64,000 nt of DNA, from NCBI GenBank assembly GCA_028023455.1, contig JAQFVV010012509.1, positions 870,001 to 934,000 of the forward strand, read 5' to 3'. Positions 24,413-35,743 of this stretch are shown here, piece after piece. This stretch comes from Epiperipatus broadwayi (taxonomy: Eukaryota; Onychophora; Udeonychophora; Euonychophora; Peripatidae). The notes beneath the pieces were generated by a model. It saw only the letters and a program-made list of their open reading frames with translations. It was not told the DNA's origin and made no database searches. Every line of letters starts with the position of its first letter. Within the stretch, counting starts at the first letter, position 1. Made by a program: the position numbers and the translations under genes.

Positions 24413-26012
24413 GTCAAAAAATGATTTATAAAGATGTATTGTAGATCACAAACTTCAAAAAATAAATTTTGTACATTATATTTGTATTCTTAATTGAATA
24501 ATCAATAAACCAAGTCATTGCAGCAGCTAAACCTTTTGCAGGAATTCAGTGCAAAATGTTCATTTGATAACCACACATGCCACATACAGATCATGCTATA
24601 CTTTAGATATTATTCACATATAAGTGCATTCACATAACCAATTAACAGAAGCTTCTATAGCCTATAAAAATTCATATATTTGATCACCATGATTTTTGTG
24701 TCGACCAAGTGACGTAAGTGCGCTGAGTTATAAGCAGATATTTATTATTTTTAAGGTTATCTCAATTGTCTCTTTAAGTTCCATTCCCTCACAATTGATC
24801 CCTTGAGTTCTATTAATTTACAGGAGATCTATTTTGATCCTGTTTGGGATCCCTATTTTGGGGCATTATTTTAAATTCAATATTCATGAATCTAAAAGTC
24901 AGCAATTTAATTCCTGTACTAGATTGTCACTATAGGCTAGCTCCATCTGAAAATGAGAAGAAAATAACATTATTGAAAGCATTGTGTCTTATTACTAACA
25001 ATTGAATGTATTTTAAAAAGTATAAAGTTTAAATTTTTTCTAAAAACAAGTAATAATTCAACTAGATAATAAAAACAATACCAACATATAACTATAAATT
25101 ATGTTAGCTTTTTTAAAATTTTCATCATTTCTTGATTTATTTTTGTGGTTAAATCATGATAATCATATTCTTCTACGCTTCCAGCTTAATATATGCATGT
25201 TTTACTATGCTGATCCTCTCTTTTGGTTTTGGTTTCTTTTTTTTTTAGATTTTGCTCATGTAATCTTTGTTACAGTATGATTTTTTAATTTTTATTCAAA
25301 GTATTTCTTTTTTATTATTATTTACTATTGTATTTTAATATTTTTTTTGCATATGATCTTATTTTCATTGGTACTTTAGCTCGGCTTATTTATATGATAA
25401 CATTAAGTCCATGCAATACCACACCTTTTCTACAATTGTTTTTTGTTTGTTTTGAGGGGGAGGGTCAACTTTCAGATAAAATAAAAAAGGCCATATTGAT
25501 TTTACTAAATGAATTTATTTCTATTTTGTGGTTTTGCAGAAATTTTAAAGTAGAAAACTCCTTGTTTGGGGCATTTGACTGATTTTCTTATTAATGGTCT
25601 TTCTCAAGAAAGGCTGATATCATTACTTACATTCATTTTCAATCAGAAAAAGTAAGTCTTACAATTTCCTCTATTATTAATAAATTAGTTGCATATCAGA
25701 AAAATAAGACTATACGCACCTCTCAATAATATTGTTAATGATCAGATCCCCGTTATTGAATAAGCATTCCTGTCTAAGTAAATTACTGTATATCCTTTTT
25801 TCACTCACATATGCATGTAATGTGATAATGATATGCCACTATTATTATCTATTACCTATAAACAGTGACATAAAGGCATAATAAATACATTACTTACTCT
25901 TATAATAAATATTTCTTTTTTTATAATGACAGAACAAATATAAATTTAAAAGAAAGTATATGATTTAAAGCATTAATAAGTTTTCTGTTTAAGTAAAATT
26001 TGTGAAAAATAG

Positions 26013-26110
26013 TTTTTTTATATATATGTCAAAGCATTGACTGGGAAGCGAACCCAGGCCAGCTGCTTGGAAGGCAGCTACGCTAACCGCTAGGCCACCA
26101 ATGTTTGACA
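26013..26110 (-). mobile_element. tRNA-Gly(UCC)-like SINE
   Basis: On the minus strand a near-complete tRNA-Gly shape: GGTGGCCTAGCGGTTAGCG (A box), anticodon arm GCTGC-CTTCCAA-GCAGC with perfect five-pair stem and UCC anticodon, B box GGTTCGCTTCC. The acceptor stem CATTG/CAATG is extended outward by TGTCAA/TTGACA. A short T-rich (A-tail) stretch follows on the + strand at 26013-26020. The T loop and flanks match the other SINEs here. A functional tRNA gene is unlikely because position 1 of the acceptor is mismatched and near-identical tails recur in the Ala-like copies. Confidence 0.8.
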
Positions 26111-26124
26111 AAAATAAATAGGGG

Positions 26125-26240
26125 TTTTTTTTTTTTTTCATATGTCATAGCATCGGCCGGGACGCGAACCCACAACCGTCTGCAACCAACTACTTGCTTG
26201 CAATGCGACTGCGATGACCTCTCGGCTAACAGCGCTTGAC
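26125..26240 (-). mobile_element. tRNA-derived SINE (Ala/Cys-like), minus strand
   Basis: Minus-strand order: TTGTCAAGCGC leader, GTTAGCCGAGAGGTCATCGC (A-box region), an anticodon arm around CGCATTGCAAGCAAG, GTGGGTTCGCGTCCCGGCCG (B box and T arm), GATGCTATGACATATG tail, then an A run of about 14 (T on the + strand at 26125-26138). The 3' tail is the same as in the 16.1 kb SINE. It lies 15 bp from the Gly-like copy, in the same orientation. Confidence 0.8.
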
Positions 26241-26260
26241 AAAAAATAAAAAAAATAAAA

Positions 26261-26625
26261 GAACTTAAAACTATAGTCTTAATATGAGTGTATATCTCTA
26301 TAAACTGTGGTTTTGTTATGTTAATAATACACATATTATATGGCTACATAGTAAAACACTATTACATAAACTCTGAACAAACATCCATAACATATCCCTA
26401 TAATTAAATTTATAACATAATCAGAAAAGAAACAAATATTGGCATTCTTAAACATTCTTGTAACAATATTCCCTTAGAGCAAAATCAAAACTAGTTTTCA
26501 AAAAACCTACACGCATAGTAAAATACTTAGCATAATATATCCAATATGATAGAAATACAAAACATGGAATTATACTATCACTATGAAATAGCAAAAGAAG
26601 TTTATTTAAAAACCAGTTGTTGTTT
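26261..26625 (+). pseudogene. Penelope-like element fragment, inverted relative to 28.1 kb
   Basis: Nearly identical, in inverted orientation, to 28110-28576. Examples are ACATAACAAAACCACAGTTT seen at 28395 and as its complement at about 26308, and the block around TTTTGCTATTTCATAGTGAT. In the 28 kb copy this sequence lies between RT and C-terminal coding blocks of a Penelope-like element, so this is a detached piece of the same region. Stops are frequent and no function is expected. Confidence 0.75.
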
Positions 26626-27779
26626 TTTTTTTAAAAAAAAAATAGTTGTGTTAGATAAACAATGTAATTGTTAAATTAGCAATTAGTTTGGCATCTAAAA
26701 GAAGTGTTTATTTTTAAGAAATATTAATTTTATTACTAGTTAAATAGAAATTTATTAAGGTTTTAAATTGTGTATCCATTAGTTCAAAAATTAGTTCTTG
26801 TATATAAATGTTATTTGGTTATATTGAAAAATACATCTGATGCTTGAATAATAAAGGATGCAACACATTTTTATCAATTGAAGTAAAACATGAATGACTT
26901 TTACTTCAGTTAACACAAAGTGTATGTATACACAATATAGAATATAAAGTTTGGAAGGTTGCCAGAAATGTACAGAACATGTGAATGCTGTACACATAAA
27001 TAGAATAATGTATCAAATAAGAAAATATGCTTGATATAATTCTTTGACTCAAATTCAATCATATATTGTTTAAAAATCATCAAAATTATAAGAGGCATAA
27101 TTTTTAATACTATTATTATTGTGGGGATATTATTTGATTTTTTGTTAAATCTTGGCTGTTAAAAATAACAAACAAACAAACGTTCACACAAGCAGTTTTG
27201 TAGATAGAAAGATTTCAAACCTATATGAATTATTGTATAATTTTAAAAGGAAAATATATATATATAAAAAAAAGAATTTTTAATTTTTTACAACAGAAAA
27301 GATAATTTGAAAGAATTACTGAAAAAACATAACTTTTATTTGGCATCTTTGCTAAGATAAACTCTCATTAAGCAACCATTTAATACAATATTAGCACCTG
27401 AAATTTTGATTTTAATCTATCATTGAAAACACTGATGAATTTGTATTTACTGAGTTCTTATATATAATTTGTCCAATAATTGTAAACAGTTTAGATTGAA
27501 TAGTGATGAGACTACATGCATATATGTGATGTGATGTGCTGTGATTTCTTTTTATATATTAAATAAATTTTTATCAGCGCCCTCTATTAAATCTTTACTG
27601 AATTATAAGCAATATCCAAACTAGCATTGCAATCATCTCATTAGCTACAAAAGATAAAAACTAAAATAAAATATTTGTAATTATATGGTGTATTATTTCC
27701 ATCATCTAATATTAATTGTAAATGTTTTTAGAAAAATACTAATTTTATTTAAACTTTTCAAATACATTTAACTGTTAGT

Positions 27780-29990
27780 AATAGTACCCACGTTAGTATA
27801 TGTAATACAACTTTTTTGAGTGATATTCTATTTCTTTTTCTGGTGTTGCTGATTGATCAATAACAGGATTAGCATAGGAATTAAACCTGGAAGTCTTTAG
27901 ACTTGGTATTATATTGATTACAGATTTTTTTTTTAATTTGTCTGCTATTCCTTGTTTGTATGGGTACAGTAAATTACTTATAATTGTCTTTTCTTTTGAT
28001 ATTTTTTTATTTTTTATTGTCAGTTTAAGGTTTTCTTAATGACAACTGATGGGTAACCATTCTTCATAAGAGTTTGTTTTGTGTATGTCTTTTCTTTTTT
28101 CAAATCACTTGTTTTTGAATAAACTTCTTTTGCTATTTCATAGTGATAGTATAATTCCATGTTTTGTATTTCTATCATATTGGATATATTATGCTAAGTA
28201 TTTTCCTTTGCGTGTAGGTTTTTTGAAAACTAGTTTTGATTTTGCTATAAGGGAATATTGTTACAAAAATGGTTAAGAATGCCAATATTTGTTTCTTTTC
28301 TGATTATGTTATGAATTTAATTATAGGGATATGTTATGGATGTTTGTTCAGAGTTTATGTAATAGTGTTTTACTATGTAGCCATATAATATGTGTATTAT
28401 TAACATAACAAAACCACAGTTTATAGAGATATACAATCATATTAAGACTATAATGTTCAGAGTTTATGTAATAGTGTTTTACTATGTAGCCATATAATAT
28501 GTGTATTATTAACATAACAAAACCACAGTTTATAGAGATATACAATCATATTAAGACTATAGTTTTAAGTTCTTTTATGTAAGTGTTTCTAATCAGGGGT
28601 GGCAGTTAACAATCCTTTGATTTTGTTGGAAGGATGATGGGTTTGAAAAATCTTATGAGCTTCATTATACTATCAGTAGGAAGACTTGTTCTAGCTTGTA
28701 AGTTATTATTATCATTTAACTTTTCCTCACCGTAAACAGGATACATTTGTTTATAACCTTTAAATATTACCAATTTATCAGGTTTTTCAATTTTCATGTT
28801 TTTGATTAATTCCCCAATATGCTTATAATGACTGTGAAAGGACTGTATTTTGTATGCCAAAGGATTAATAATTTTGAAAAGAAATCTTGATAAGTTTTGA
28901 CAAGATGAATTTTTAGAACTAACAGTTGTGGTTAATAGAATGAGATTCTTATGGATTTTAAGTTAACCTTGAAGATAGGGGGATTTTGCTGAATTATGAT
29001 TATAATTAACTTTAATGAAATATTTGCAATGCTTTCTGGGTAATGCTTGTAACTTTGTTTCTTAAGCTAATATAGGATTTTTTTGACATGTTTTTGTAGT
29101 GGCCTGTTGGGGGCAGATCTTTTACTTTGTTATCATAATTGGTGCATGGATTTGTCTAATTTGAGAGAATTAATTGCTTTCCTCTCATCACAGGGAATGT
29201 TTGATTTCACTTTTTGGTGTTTCTCAAGTGTTACACTTATTCTCCAGCATAATTCTGCTGTTTTTTCTTGAAGCAATTTTTTCAGTGATTTCCCCTTTGC
29301 TATCATTATATCTAATAAAGAGATATTAGATAGTGTGATGATAAAAATCAGTCCTTTTTCCAGACAAAAATTTCAGCATCTATTAGGTATTTAGAATTAA
29401 GATTTCTAACTGCTAAAACTGATAGGTTGTTTGATACAGTACATTTGTTATATCCATATAGATTTACAAATTTCTTCTTTTGATGTTCTTTTCTTTTTTC
29501 ATGCAATTTATAATATGATTTTCTTACTGCTTGAAAACTCTTTATTTTTTGGCAAATATTCTATAATACCAGTGGAATGTAAAGCTTAAAATTTAAAAAA
29601 TCTTTAAGCTTCTTATTCTTTCTCTTTTCAGAGTTTTACTTGCTCTCTGAAGTGATTGGGAGGTTTTATTTGCAAATCTTTAGGGATAACTTATTCAGAT
29701 TTAGATCCATACAAGAAAGTTAATTGATTTTCATGACTAAAATATCATTACAAATTTTTAGACAAACACTAAGTATTCGGTATGGATTTGATACTACATC
29801 AAACTTTAGATATAATGAAAACTTGTGTCTAAATCTTAACTTCCTATATAAATGTAAATCTGAAGAGATGATCTAAAGGTTTGCATTAAGCCCTCAATTC
29901 ACTCAGAGAACTGAACAAATTACTCAGGAGACAAAAAGAATAAATGTTCAAAGCTTTTTCCCTTATCAACTTACTGATGCAATAAAAAAA
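27780..29990 (-). pseudogene. Penelope-like retroelement, near full-length but decayed (PLE 1)
   Basis: Read right to left the blocks come in PLE order. About 29380-29470: N-terminal VSNNLSVLAVRNLNSKYL and IDAEIFVWKKD. About 28860-28930: SSKNSSCQNLSRFLFKIINP, the RT entry. 28606-28860: YKHIGELIKNMKIEKPDKL and then LQARTSLPTDSIMKLIRFF. In this copy the RT motif A aspartate is missing (family FDV..SLF reads FKGYKQM). About 28110-28260: KTSFQKTYTQRKILSIIYP, the region after the palm. About 27840-28010: LLYPYKQGIADKL, the conserved C-terminal (L)PY.KG block. A GIY-YIG endonuclease is not readable. Many frameshifts and stops. The 5' end lies head-to-head with the + strand PLE that starts near 30.05 kb. 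Confidence 0.82.
28348..28562. repeat. Tandem duplication of about 107 bp inside PLE 1
   Basis: GTTCAGAGTTTATGTAATAG begins both copies (about 28348 and 28455), and each runs through AACATAACAAAACCACAGTT to ATCATATTAAGACTATA. The two copies are essentially identical, so the duplication is young compared with the decay of the host element. The inverted partner at 26.3 kb has only one copy. Confidence 0.9.
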
Positions 29991-30049
29991 AAATCATATT
30001 CTAATCTGCGTGAAAAAATAAAAGAACCTTAAAAGAAGAAACTTAAATA

Positions 30050-30960
30050 TATATATATGCATATCAAATGTCATACTGTACCAAATAATCTACTAGATTT
30101 GGCAGCTAAAAGTCTTAGTTCTAAACATCTAATGGATGCTGAAAGTTTTGTTTTGGAAAAAGGACTAAACTGTGCCACAATACCAGTTAATACCCCTTTA
30201 TTAGCTATAAATGGCAGCAACTTAGAAAGCTACTCAAAAACTGCCTCTAAAAGAAACAGCAGACTTATGCTGAAAAATAAAAAAAAAACATTTGAGAGGC
30301 ACTAAAAACCCAAATCAAAGATTTTCTATGATGAGAAGAAAACTATTAAATCTTTCCAACTAGCAAACCCATAATCATTCTCTCTGCTGACAAACTCAAT
30401 GCTGCAATTGTAATAGATAGTACTGTTTATGATAACAAAATAAGAAAACTTCTCACAACAAGCAATATAGAAACATGGCAAAAAATCTTACGCTAGCTAC
30501 AAAAACAAAGTTACATACATTACTCAGAATATATTGCAGATATTTTATTGATTCAGAAAAAAGAAAAATTTAACATCACATTTCAGCAAAATCCCTCACC
30601 TTTCTGGTCTACCTAAAATCCTTAAGGATTACATTTCATTAAGAATAATTGTTAGTTCTAGAAATTCATCTTGTCAAAACTTGTAAAGATTTTTTCTCAA
30701 GATTCTTAATTCTTTGGTATTTTGTCAGAGATTCTAAGCACATTGTGGAATTTATCAAATATGTGAAAATTGAAAGAAATAACATATTGGTAAGATTTGA
30801 TGAGGAAAGCTTATTCATAAATAGATGTTGTGCTGTAGCATTATCTATGGCAAGGAAAATATTAAATGGTAGTATTGGTTTACAAGCCATAACAACTCTT
30901 CTTAAACCACTAAAACCTCACATGATGACCATTTCTTATGCTTATACAATCTATTAAAAC
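30050..30960 (+). pseudogene. Penelope-like retroelement, 5' half (PLE 2)
   Basis: Diverges from PLE 1. N-terminal domain at 30057-30305: CHTVPNNLLDLAAKSLSSKH and FVLEKGLNCATIPVN, the family's GL.FA.TP block. After a frameshift, 30360-30490 reads IIILSADKLNAAIVIDSTVY then DNKIRKLL, which is the strongly conserved PLE 'ADKGN..VV.D...Y..K' segment with G changed. From 30649 a 102-codon frame gives SKHIVEFIKYVKIERNNILV and RFDEESLF (RT motif A with Asp kept). The sequence then passes directly into terminal-repeat copy C at about 30917. The rest of the RT and any endonuclease are missing, so it is inactive. Confidence 0.85.
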
Positions 30961-31120
30961 AGTAGCAACTTTATTCTTACAATAGTTTTACTCAGTGCTA
31001 GCCATAGTAATCAGTGGATGCTAGAAGGTCCCTATCTAATACCTACTTATCCAATATCTCCAGACTAGTTTCTAGCTTGTGGATTTCTTCAACAAGGAGC
31101 CTTGGATATGAAAGCACTGT
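30917..31120 (-). repeat. PLE terminal repeat, decayed hammerhead (copy C)
   Basis: Begins CACATGATGACCATTTCTTA directly after the truncated PLE 2 coding region and ends near GGAGCCTTGGATATGAAAG. It matches copy B in the same orientation. The motif region on the minus strand reads TTGAAGA where copy B has CTGATGA, while GAAACTAGTCTGGAGA is kept. The core is therefore broken. Its position next to RT sequence is the main evidence that this repeat belongs to the PLE family. Confidence 0.7.
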
Positions 31121-31439
31121 ACCTAGATTTTGGATCTAATACAATTATCCAGAAGACATTTTATCTTTTATTAGTTCAAATTGAAATTTTTTCAATTCAA
31201 GGTAATTAGCTTGTATAGTCATATAGATTGAAAACAGTTCACTATTGGTGTCTCTAATTTTTGTGTGTGTGTGCGGCTCTGGTTATTAAAAAAACTAGAG
31301 ATATCAAAATATACTAATACTGAATTAAGTTCTGATCTGTATGACTAAACAAGCTGATTAGCTTTGATTGAAAACATTATTGTTTTCAAGTTCGGCTCAT
31401 AGCTTTATACTAAACTAAAAAGGGAAACTGGCTGCTGGA

Positions 31440-31696
31440 GAAATGCATTAGATCTAAAGACCTAAACTGCATTGGTCTCAAATCAAAGACTCCTTACTGA
31501 TGAAATCCATTAGCTAGAAACTAGTCTGTTGATGTTAAATGGGTAGGCACTAGATAGGAACTTTGATGTACTAATCTTTTGGCATCAATTGATTACCATT
31601 GCTTGCACTGAATGGCTCTATTGTATGGAGAAACTTTCTACTGTGTTAACAGATTGTGTAACTATATGAAATGATGATAATATGATGTCATGGTGG
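31440..31696 (+). repeat. PLE terminal repeat in opposite orientation (copy D)
   Basis: On the + strand CTCCTTACTGATGAAATCC, TAGCTAGAAACTAGTCTG, then GGGTAGGCACTAGATAGG. The hammerhead boxes CTGATGA and GAAAC plus the cleavage triplet GTC are intact, but helix II (GGC/GCC in copy B) and helix I are degraded. Together with copy C it makes an inverted pair separated by about 320 bp of unrecognised sequence. Confidence 0.65.
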
Positions 31697-33628
31697 TTTA
31701 ATACCTAGCCTAGCCAAAGGAAGTTGACGACTATTATTTTATAGAAGAACAGCATTACGATATTTATTCTTTTCCAATTTGATAATTTTAACACTTATCT
31801 TGTGTATGGCATAATAAGAGATACACATATGCAATGTCATTTTATTTCCAGCAAGCAGTAGTTCGCCAATGGATTGGTAAGTCCTTTTAATAGTTAAGAT
31901 GATTATTCTGTGGACATGGACAAAGTTTAGTATCCTGTATATATTTGACTTCTGGTGTCTGTTTCCATATTCATATAATTGATTGCTGAATGCTGAATAA
32001 TAATTGTCATTTGTGCTTCATATGATAATTATCATTTATCATAGTACTTATTAGTAAAATTTAGTTATACTTTAATGCTCTCAATAGCGTACTATAGATG
32101 GGTATTGTGAATAACAATTACTAGACATATCAGTGCATCAAAACTGTTAATAATTTAAAGGGAATATACCTTGTTTTATATTGTTTCTGAAATATACATG
32201 TTTTCAATTACTTATTATTATTTTAGAAAGTTGTAAATAGTGTAAATAAATATTGTTGTTTTGACAATATATTTGGTTATCTGCGGCCTTATTGCTAATC
32301 ATCATCCACAGTATTATTGTTATTGCTATCAACACATCTTATTGTCTTAAAATCATCATCAATCAATGCAGTAGATTTGGTTATGCATTAATATATCACA
32401 ATAATTTTGATAAGCTCTTACATTTAAAGGACACTTGGAGTTTATGACTTATTGATCAGAACACTGTTGATCTTAAGCACATGTCTTATTTTAAATAATA
32501 TTTTAATGATCTATTGGTTTTGGAATAACCTGTTTATTTGAATCATTAGATACCTCATTCACTGATCTTGATCATATTTCCCATGATTATTAATAAAAGA
32601 TAGTTTGTAAGTTATTGTGTTTGCTTTATTAAGAATTTATTTGTACTTAATAAAGCTTAAAGTTCATATTATTGTTAGTATTGGGATTGCCAAATATTTT
32701 TTATTAATTCTATTTTGTTTTATGAGCTGTCTTTGTTTGTTATATTTTGGTAGTGGCAAAATCCCTCTCACTGACCCAAGAATATCTTTTAAAATAGTAA
32801 TATTCAAGTTATTTGAACTCTGAGAAAGTAAAATACTATCAGATAATCATAATTTTGAATTTTTTATGTCTAAAGTTATTTATTGTGCTTTGATATGAAT
32901 TATGTGTATCCTCACAGTTTTATTGATTCAGTATAACTTTAAGATGTAAATTTCTTCTCTAGTTTAGTTTATCTTAACTTCATGGTTAGATATTCTGATT
33001 TAGTTAAGCTTGGAATCCATATTTTGTTTTATTTTATCTTACTATCATTAAACACAATATTAGTTTTATAATTCATGATCTCATTCTTCATCAATCAAAA
33101 TTGTTCTCATATTTCATCTGGATCTTTCTTTTATTTTTTCATCTTCATTTTACTTTAATTCATTATCATAATTGATTTATTCTTCTTTGGCTCCTATTCT
33201 ATCATCATCTTAATCATTCATCATCCTAACATATTTTCTTTCTCTTCTCTCTCTTAAGCTCGTTCATTTTCATTATTTAATTATTATTTGTTTTCATCAT
33301 CCATTTAGTCGTCTATATCCTAATTTATTTATCACCTAATTCATAATTCAAATTCCATATTCATTTCATAGGCCTGATTATTAACTATTTATTGGTTTTG
33401 CAATTATTAAAGTTATCTAATAATATTTTGCTTATGGATTTTAAGGCTAGTTTAACTGATGTCGATACTAGAAGTATTGTCTTTATGGACACTTTGTGGC
33501 CTTCCTTAGATTTATCTGTTCATGCTAGCCTAGTTGGTTTTAAAAAAATAATATTTTTATTTTAATATTATTTTTTATGTACATATTCTTATTATGCATA
33601 TAGAGATGGTTACAATATATGTAAAATG

Positions 33629-33911
33629 TTATCTGGGTACATCCATGTATAATATATTGAATATATATAAAGCAATATTTTGACTAGGTAGCAATGGTCA
33701 TCAACGGGTAACAAATATTATAAATACTGATGTATAACAATAATGAATGTTCTGTTAATAGAAAATTAAAATAATAATTAAGAGAAATTATTTAGATTAA
33801 TGAGTTTTTTGAATTGTTATACATCATTGTTTACGACCAGTATGACATAGTTGAAATGTTGGTTTATATATATATATTCAATAAATTATACACGGATGTA
33901 CCTGGATAATC
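33629..33911. repeat. Inverted-repeat element, about 283 bp
   Basis: ATCTGGGTACATCCATGTAT followed by AATATATTGAATATATAT at about 33630-33668 is mirrored by ATATATTCAATAAATTATAC then ACGGATGTACCTGGATAAT at about 33872-33911. The interior contains CGACCAGTATGACATAGTTG next to AAATGTTGG, loosely like the hammerhead-type signature of PLE ends, but too degenerate to call. No coding sequence. Confidence 0.65.
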
Positions 33912-33947
33912 TGTAGCCTGTGAAAATCTTTGATTTAGTATATATAC

Positions 33948-34193
33948 ATTGTTATGGAAAAAGTTTGAAATAAAGCACATTAGGTTGCCAAAAATATAAT
34001 GGCATAAAGAAGAATTATGATATATGATTTTTATTATAAATATACTGATGCTTCAGCTTGATCACACAAGCTATTGACTGGGTGATGAATAAATACTATA
34101 AATATATATATATTGTAATGGAAAAAACTTGAAATAAAGCACATTGAACTGTCCCAAATATTATGGTATAAAGAAGAATTATGATGATTTGAC
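33948..34193. repeat. Two direct copies of an 82-bp unit, 164 bp apart
   Basis: ATTGTTATGGAAAAAGTTTG (33948) and ATTGTAATGGAAAAAACTTG (34112) start two copies that continue with AAATAAAGCACATT and TAAAGAAGAATTATGAT. The interval between them contains GCTTGATCACACAAGC, a small hairpin. They might be the ends of a short retroelement, but no open frame lies between them. Confidence 0.7.
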
Positions 34194-34260
34194 AATCAAT
34201 ATATATATAACATTTACATTAAAATATTAACTGTCATTAGATATATGAGTATATATATAT

Positions 34261-35743
34261 TGTAACAGTCAGAATCGTCTATCTCGCTAACACACTGCAG
34301 AATTCAAACCCCAGATACGAAACTGAACATTCTAGGAGGGGTTGCCTTCTAGATATACTAAGTTCGAATCTAAAGCCCAAATTTCACAGCGCCATCTACG
34401 TGACAACGCATCTGATGCCACTGCTAGTATGACCTTTGACCGGTGCCTGGTGGTCAGGGAGAAACAAAAGACTCTATACTAAAAGAAGTTTGGGTGGCTA
34501 ATTAACGTCTATGGATTTACAAAAGAAATGCAGAAAATATATATATAGACCGAGACAGTGATAGGAATCAAATAAAATAAGAGATCAAATTTAGTTTTAA
34601 ATAATTTCACAAAATTTATTCATATAAATTATATATATAATGCCACTGTCTGCTTATATGAGACAGGGACGCATATTAAATAATTATTGGCATTAATTTC
34701 AATAAATGACAAAAGGTTTTAAAGCAAAGTGATATATTCTAATCCTCGGGCTAATAGCATTACGATAATGTGCTTGAAGAGATAGGAACATGTGCGAGGT
34801 GCTTTGAGTAATTATACAAGTTTAAGAAAATATTTGAAATTAAGTGTTCTAAAATATTTATTGATTTCGAGAATAGCACGGACAAAAGCTTACTAAGCAA
34901 CAAAGTGGGAATGTGATCAAGGCATTTATTTGAGAATAATAATAATAGAGTTACATTGGGAGGTCAGTATTGCTGATAATGAATTTATTAAAGTTGGAGG
35001 GTGTGACACGTTTAAGTCACGGATGCTTTGTAAAATAAATATAAAATAAAACAATATTGAAGATCCGGAATAATTACGGAGGGCATCTCGCCGCTAACCC
35101 GTAGGAAAGTATTTTATGAAACAGCCGAAACTTAGCGACTGTGTGACGATTGCGTTTAATTCCCAGGGGTGTCATTTGGGACACCCTCTGCCTGGAAACT
35201 TGCAATAAGCGAAAAGAACGGACTTTGCCGTGTAAAGAATCCTTGGAAAATAAAACAAAGCGGTCTCAACAACCAATTCATTTACCAGCAATATGAGACT
35301 AGTGTATATAAAAACATACTAAATGGGTTTTACTCGGATTAAGAGAAATGCCCAATCAAATTCCCCGAAATTCATTTAAAAGGGTCCGCACATTCTCGAC
35401 GTCAATGATGAACTTTATAATTAAAGTAGAACACGGTAATTAAAATAGGAAAATGCATGCTTGCGGGTTTGAAAAGTAAGTATAGATTTATATATGCAAT
35501 CATGTATTTGGGGACACATTTAAATCATTGACCTCGCACATACTCTCATGGTAGATTAAAATCAATAACATGTAGATTTTAAACTATGTGATTATATTAT
35601 TAAAGGAAAGAATCGCCCTCGAACGAGTGATTTGCAAGATAATAAAATTGGAAAATTATAAATTTAAAATATGCCTTAATAGCGGCGTCTTACTTTCAAT
35701 AAAGGGAATAGTTCACTCGGTCAAAGACGATTCTGACACATTA
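34261..35743. mobile_element. LTR-like or TIR-bounded element, 1.48 kb, class uncertain
   Basis: The ends carry a 13-bp perfect inverted repeat: GTCAGAATCGTCT at 34268-34280 and AGACGATTCTGAC at 35726-35738. Extended outward the unit starts TGTAACAGTCAG and finishes CTGACACA, so it could be a solo LTR (TG...CA) of the long-LTR type seen at 42.6 kb. Alternatively it is a DNA transposon with subterminal inverted repeats. The interior is clearly richer in CG dinucleotides than the surroundings (for example CGACCTCG, GCGGCGTC, GAACGAGTG). No coding frame was recognised. No matching target duplication was found. Confidence 0.55.

Noticed and set aside
26030-26105. Genuine tRNA-Gly(UCC) gene on the minus strand
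   Set aside because: The cloverleaf is good, but acceptor position 1 is mismatched, the 3' flank carries the same tail as the other SINE copies, and the A box has an extra base pattern. Read as a SINE.
28348-28562. CRISPR-like or satellite array
   Set aside because: Only two copies with no spacers. It is a simple tandem duplication within a PLE relic in an animal genome.
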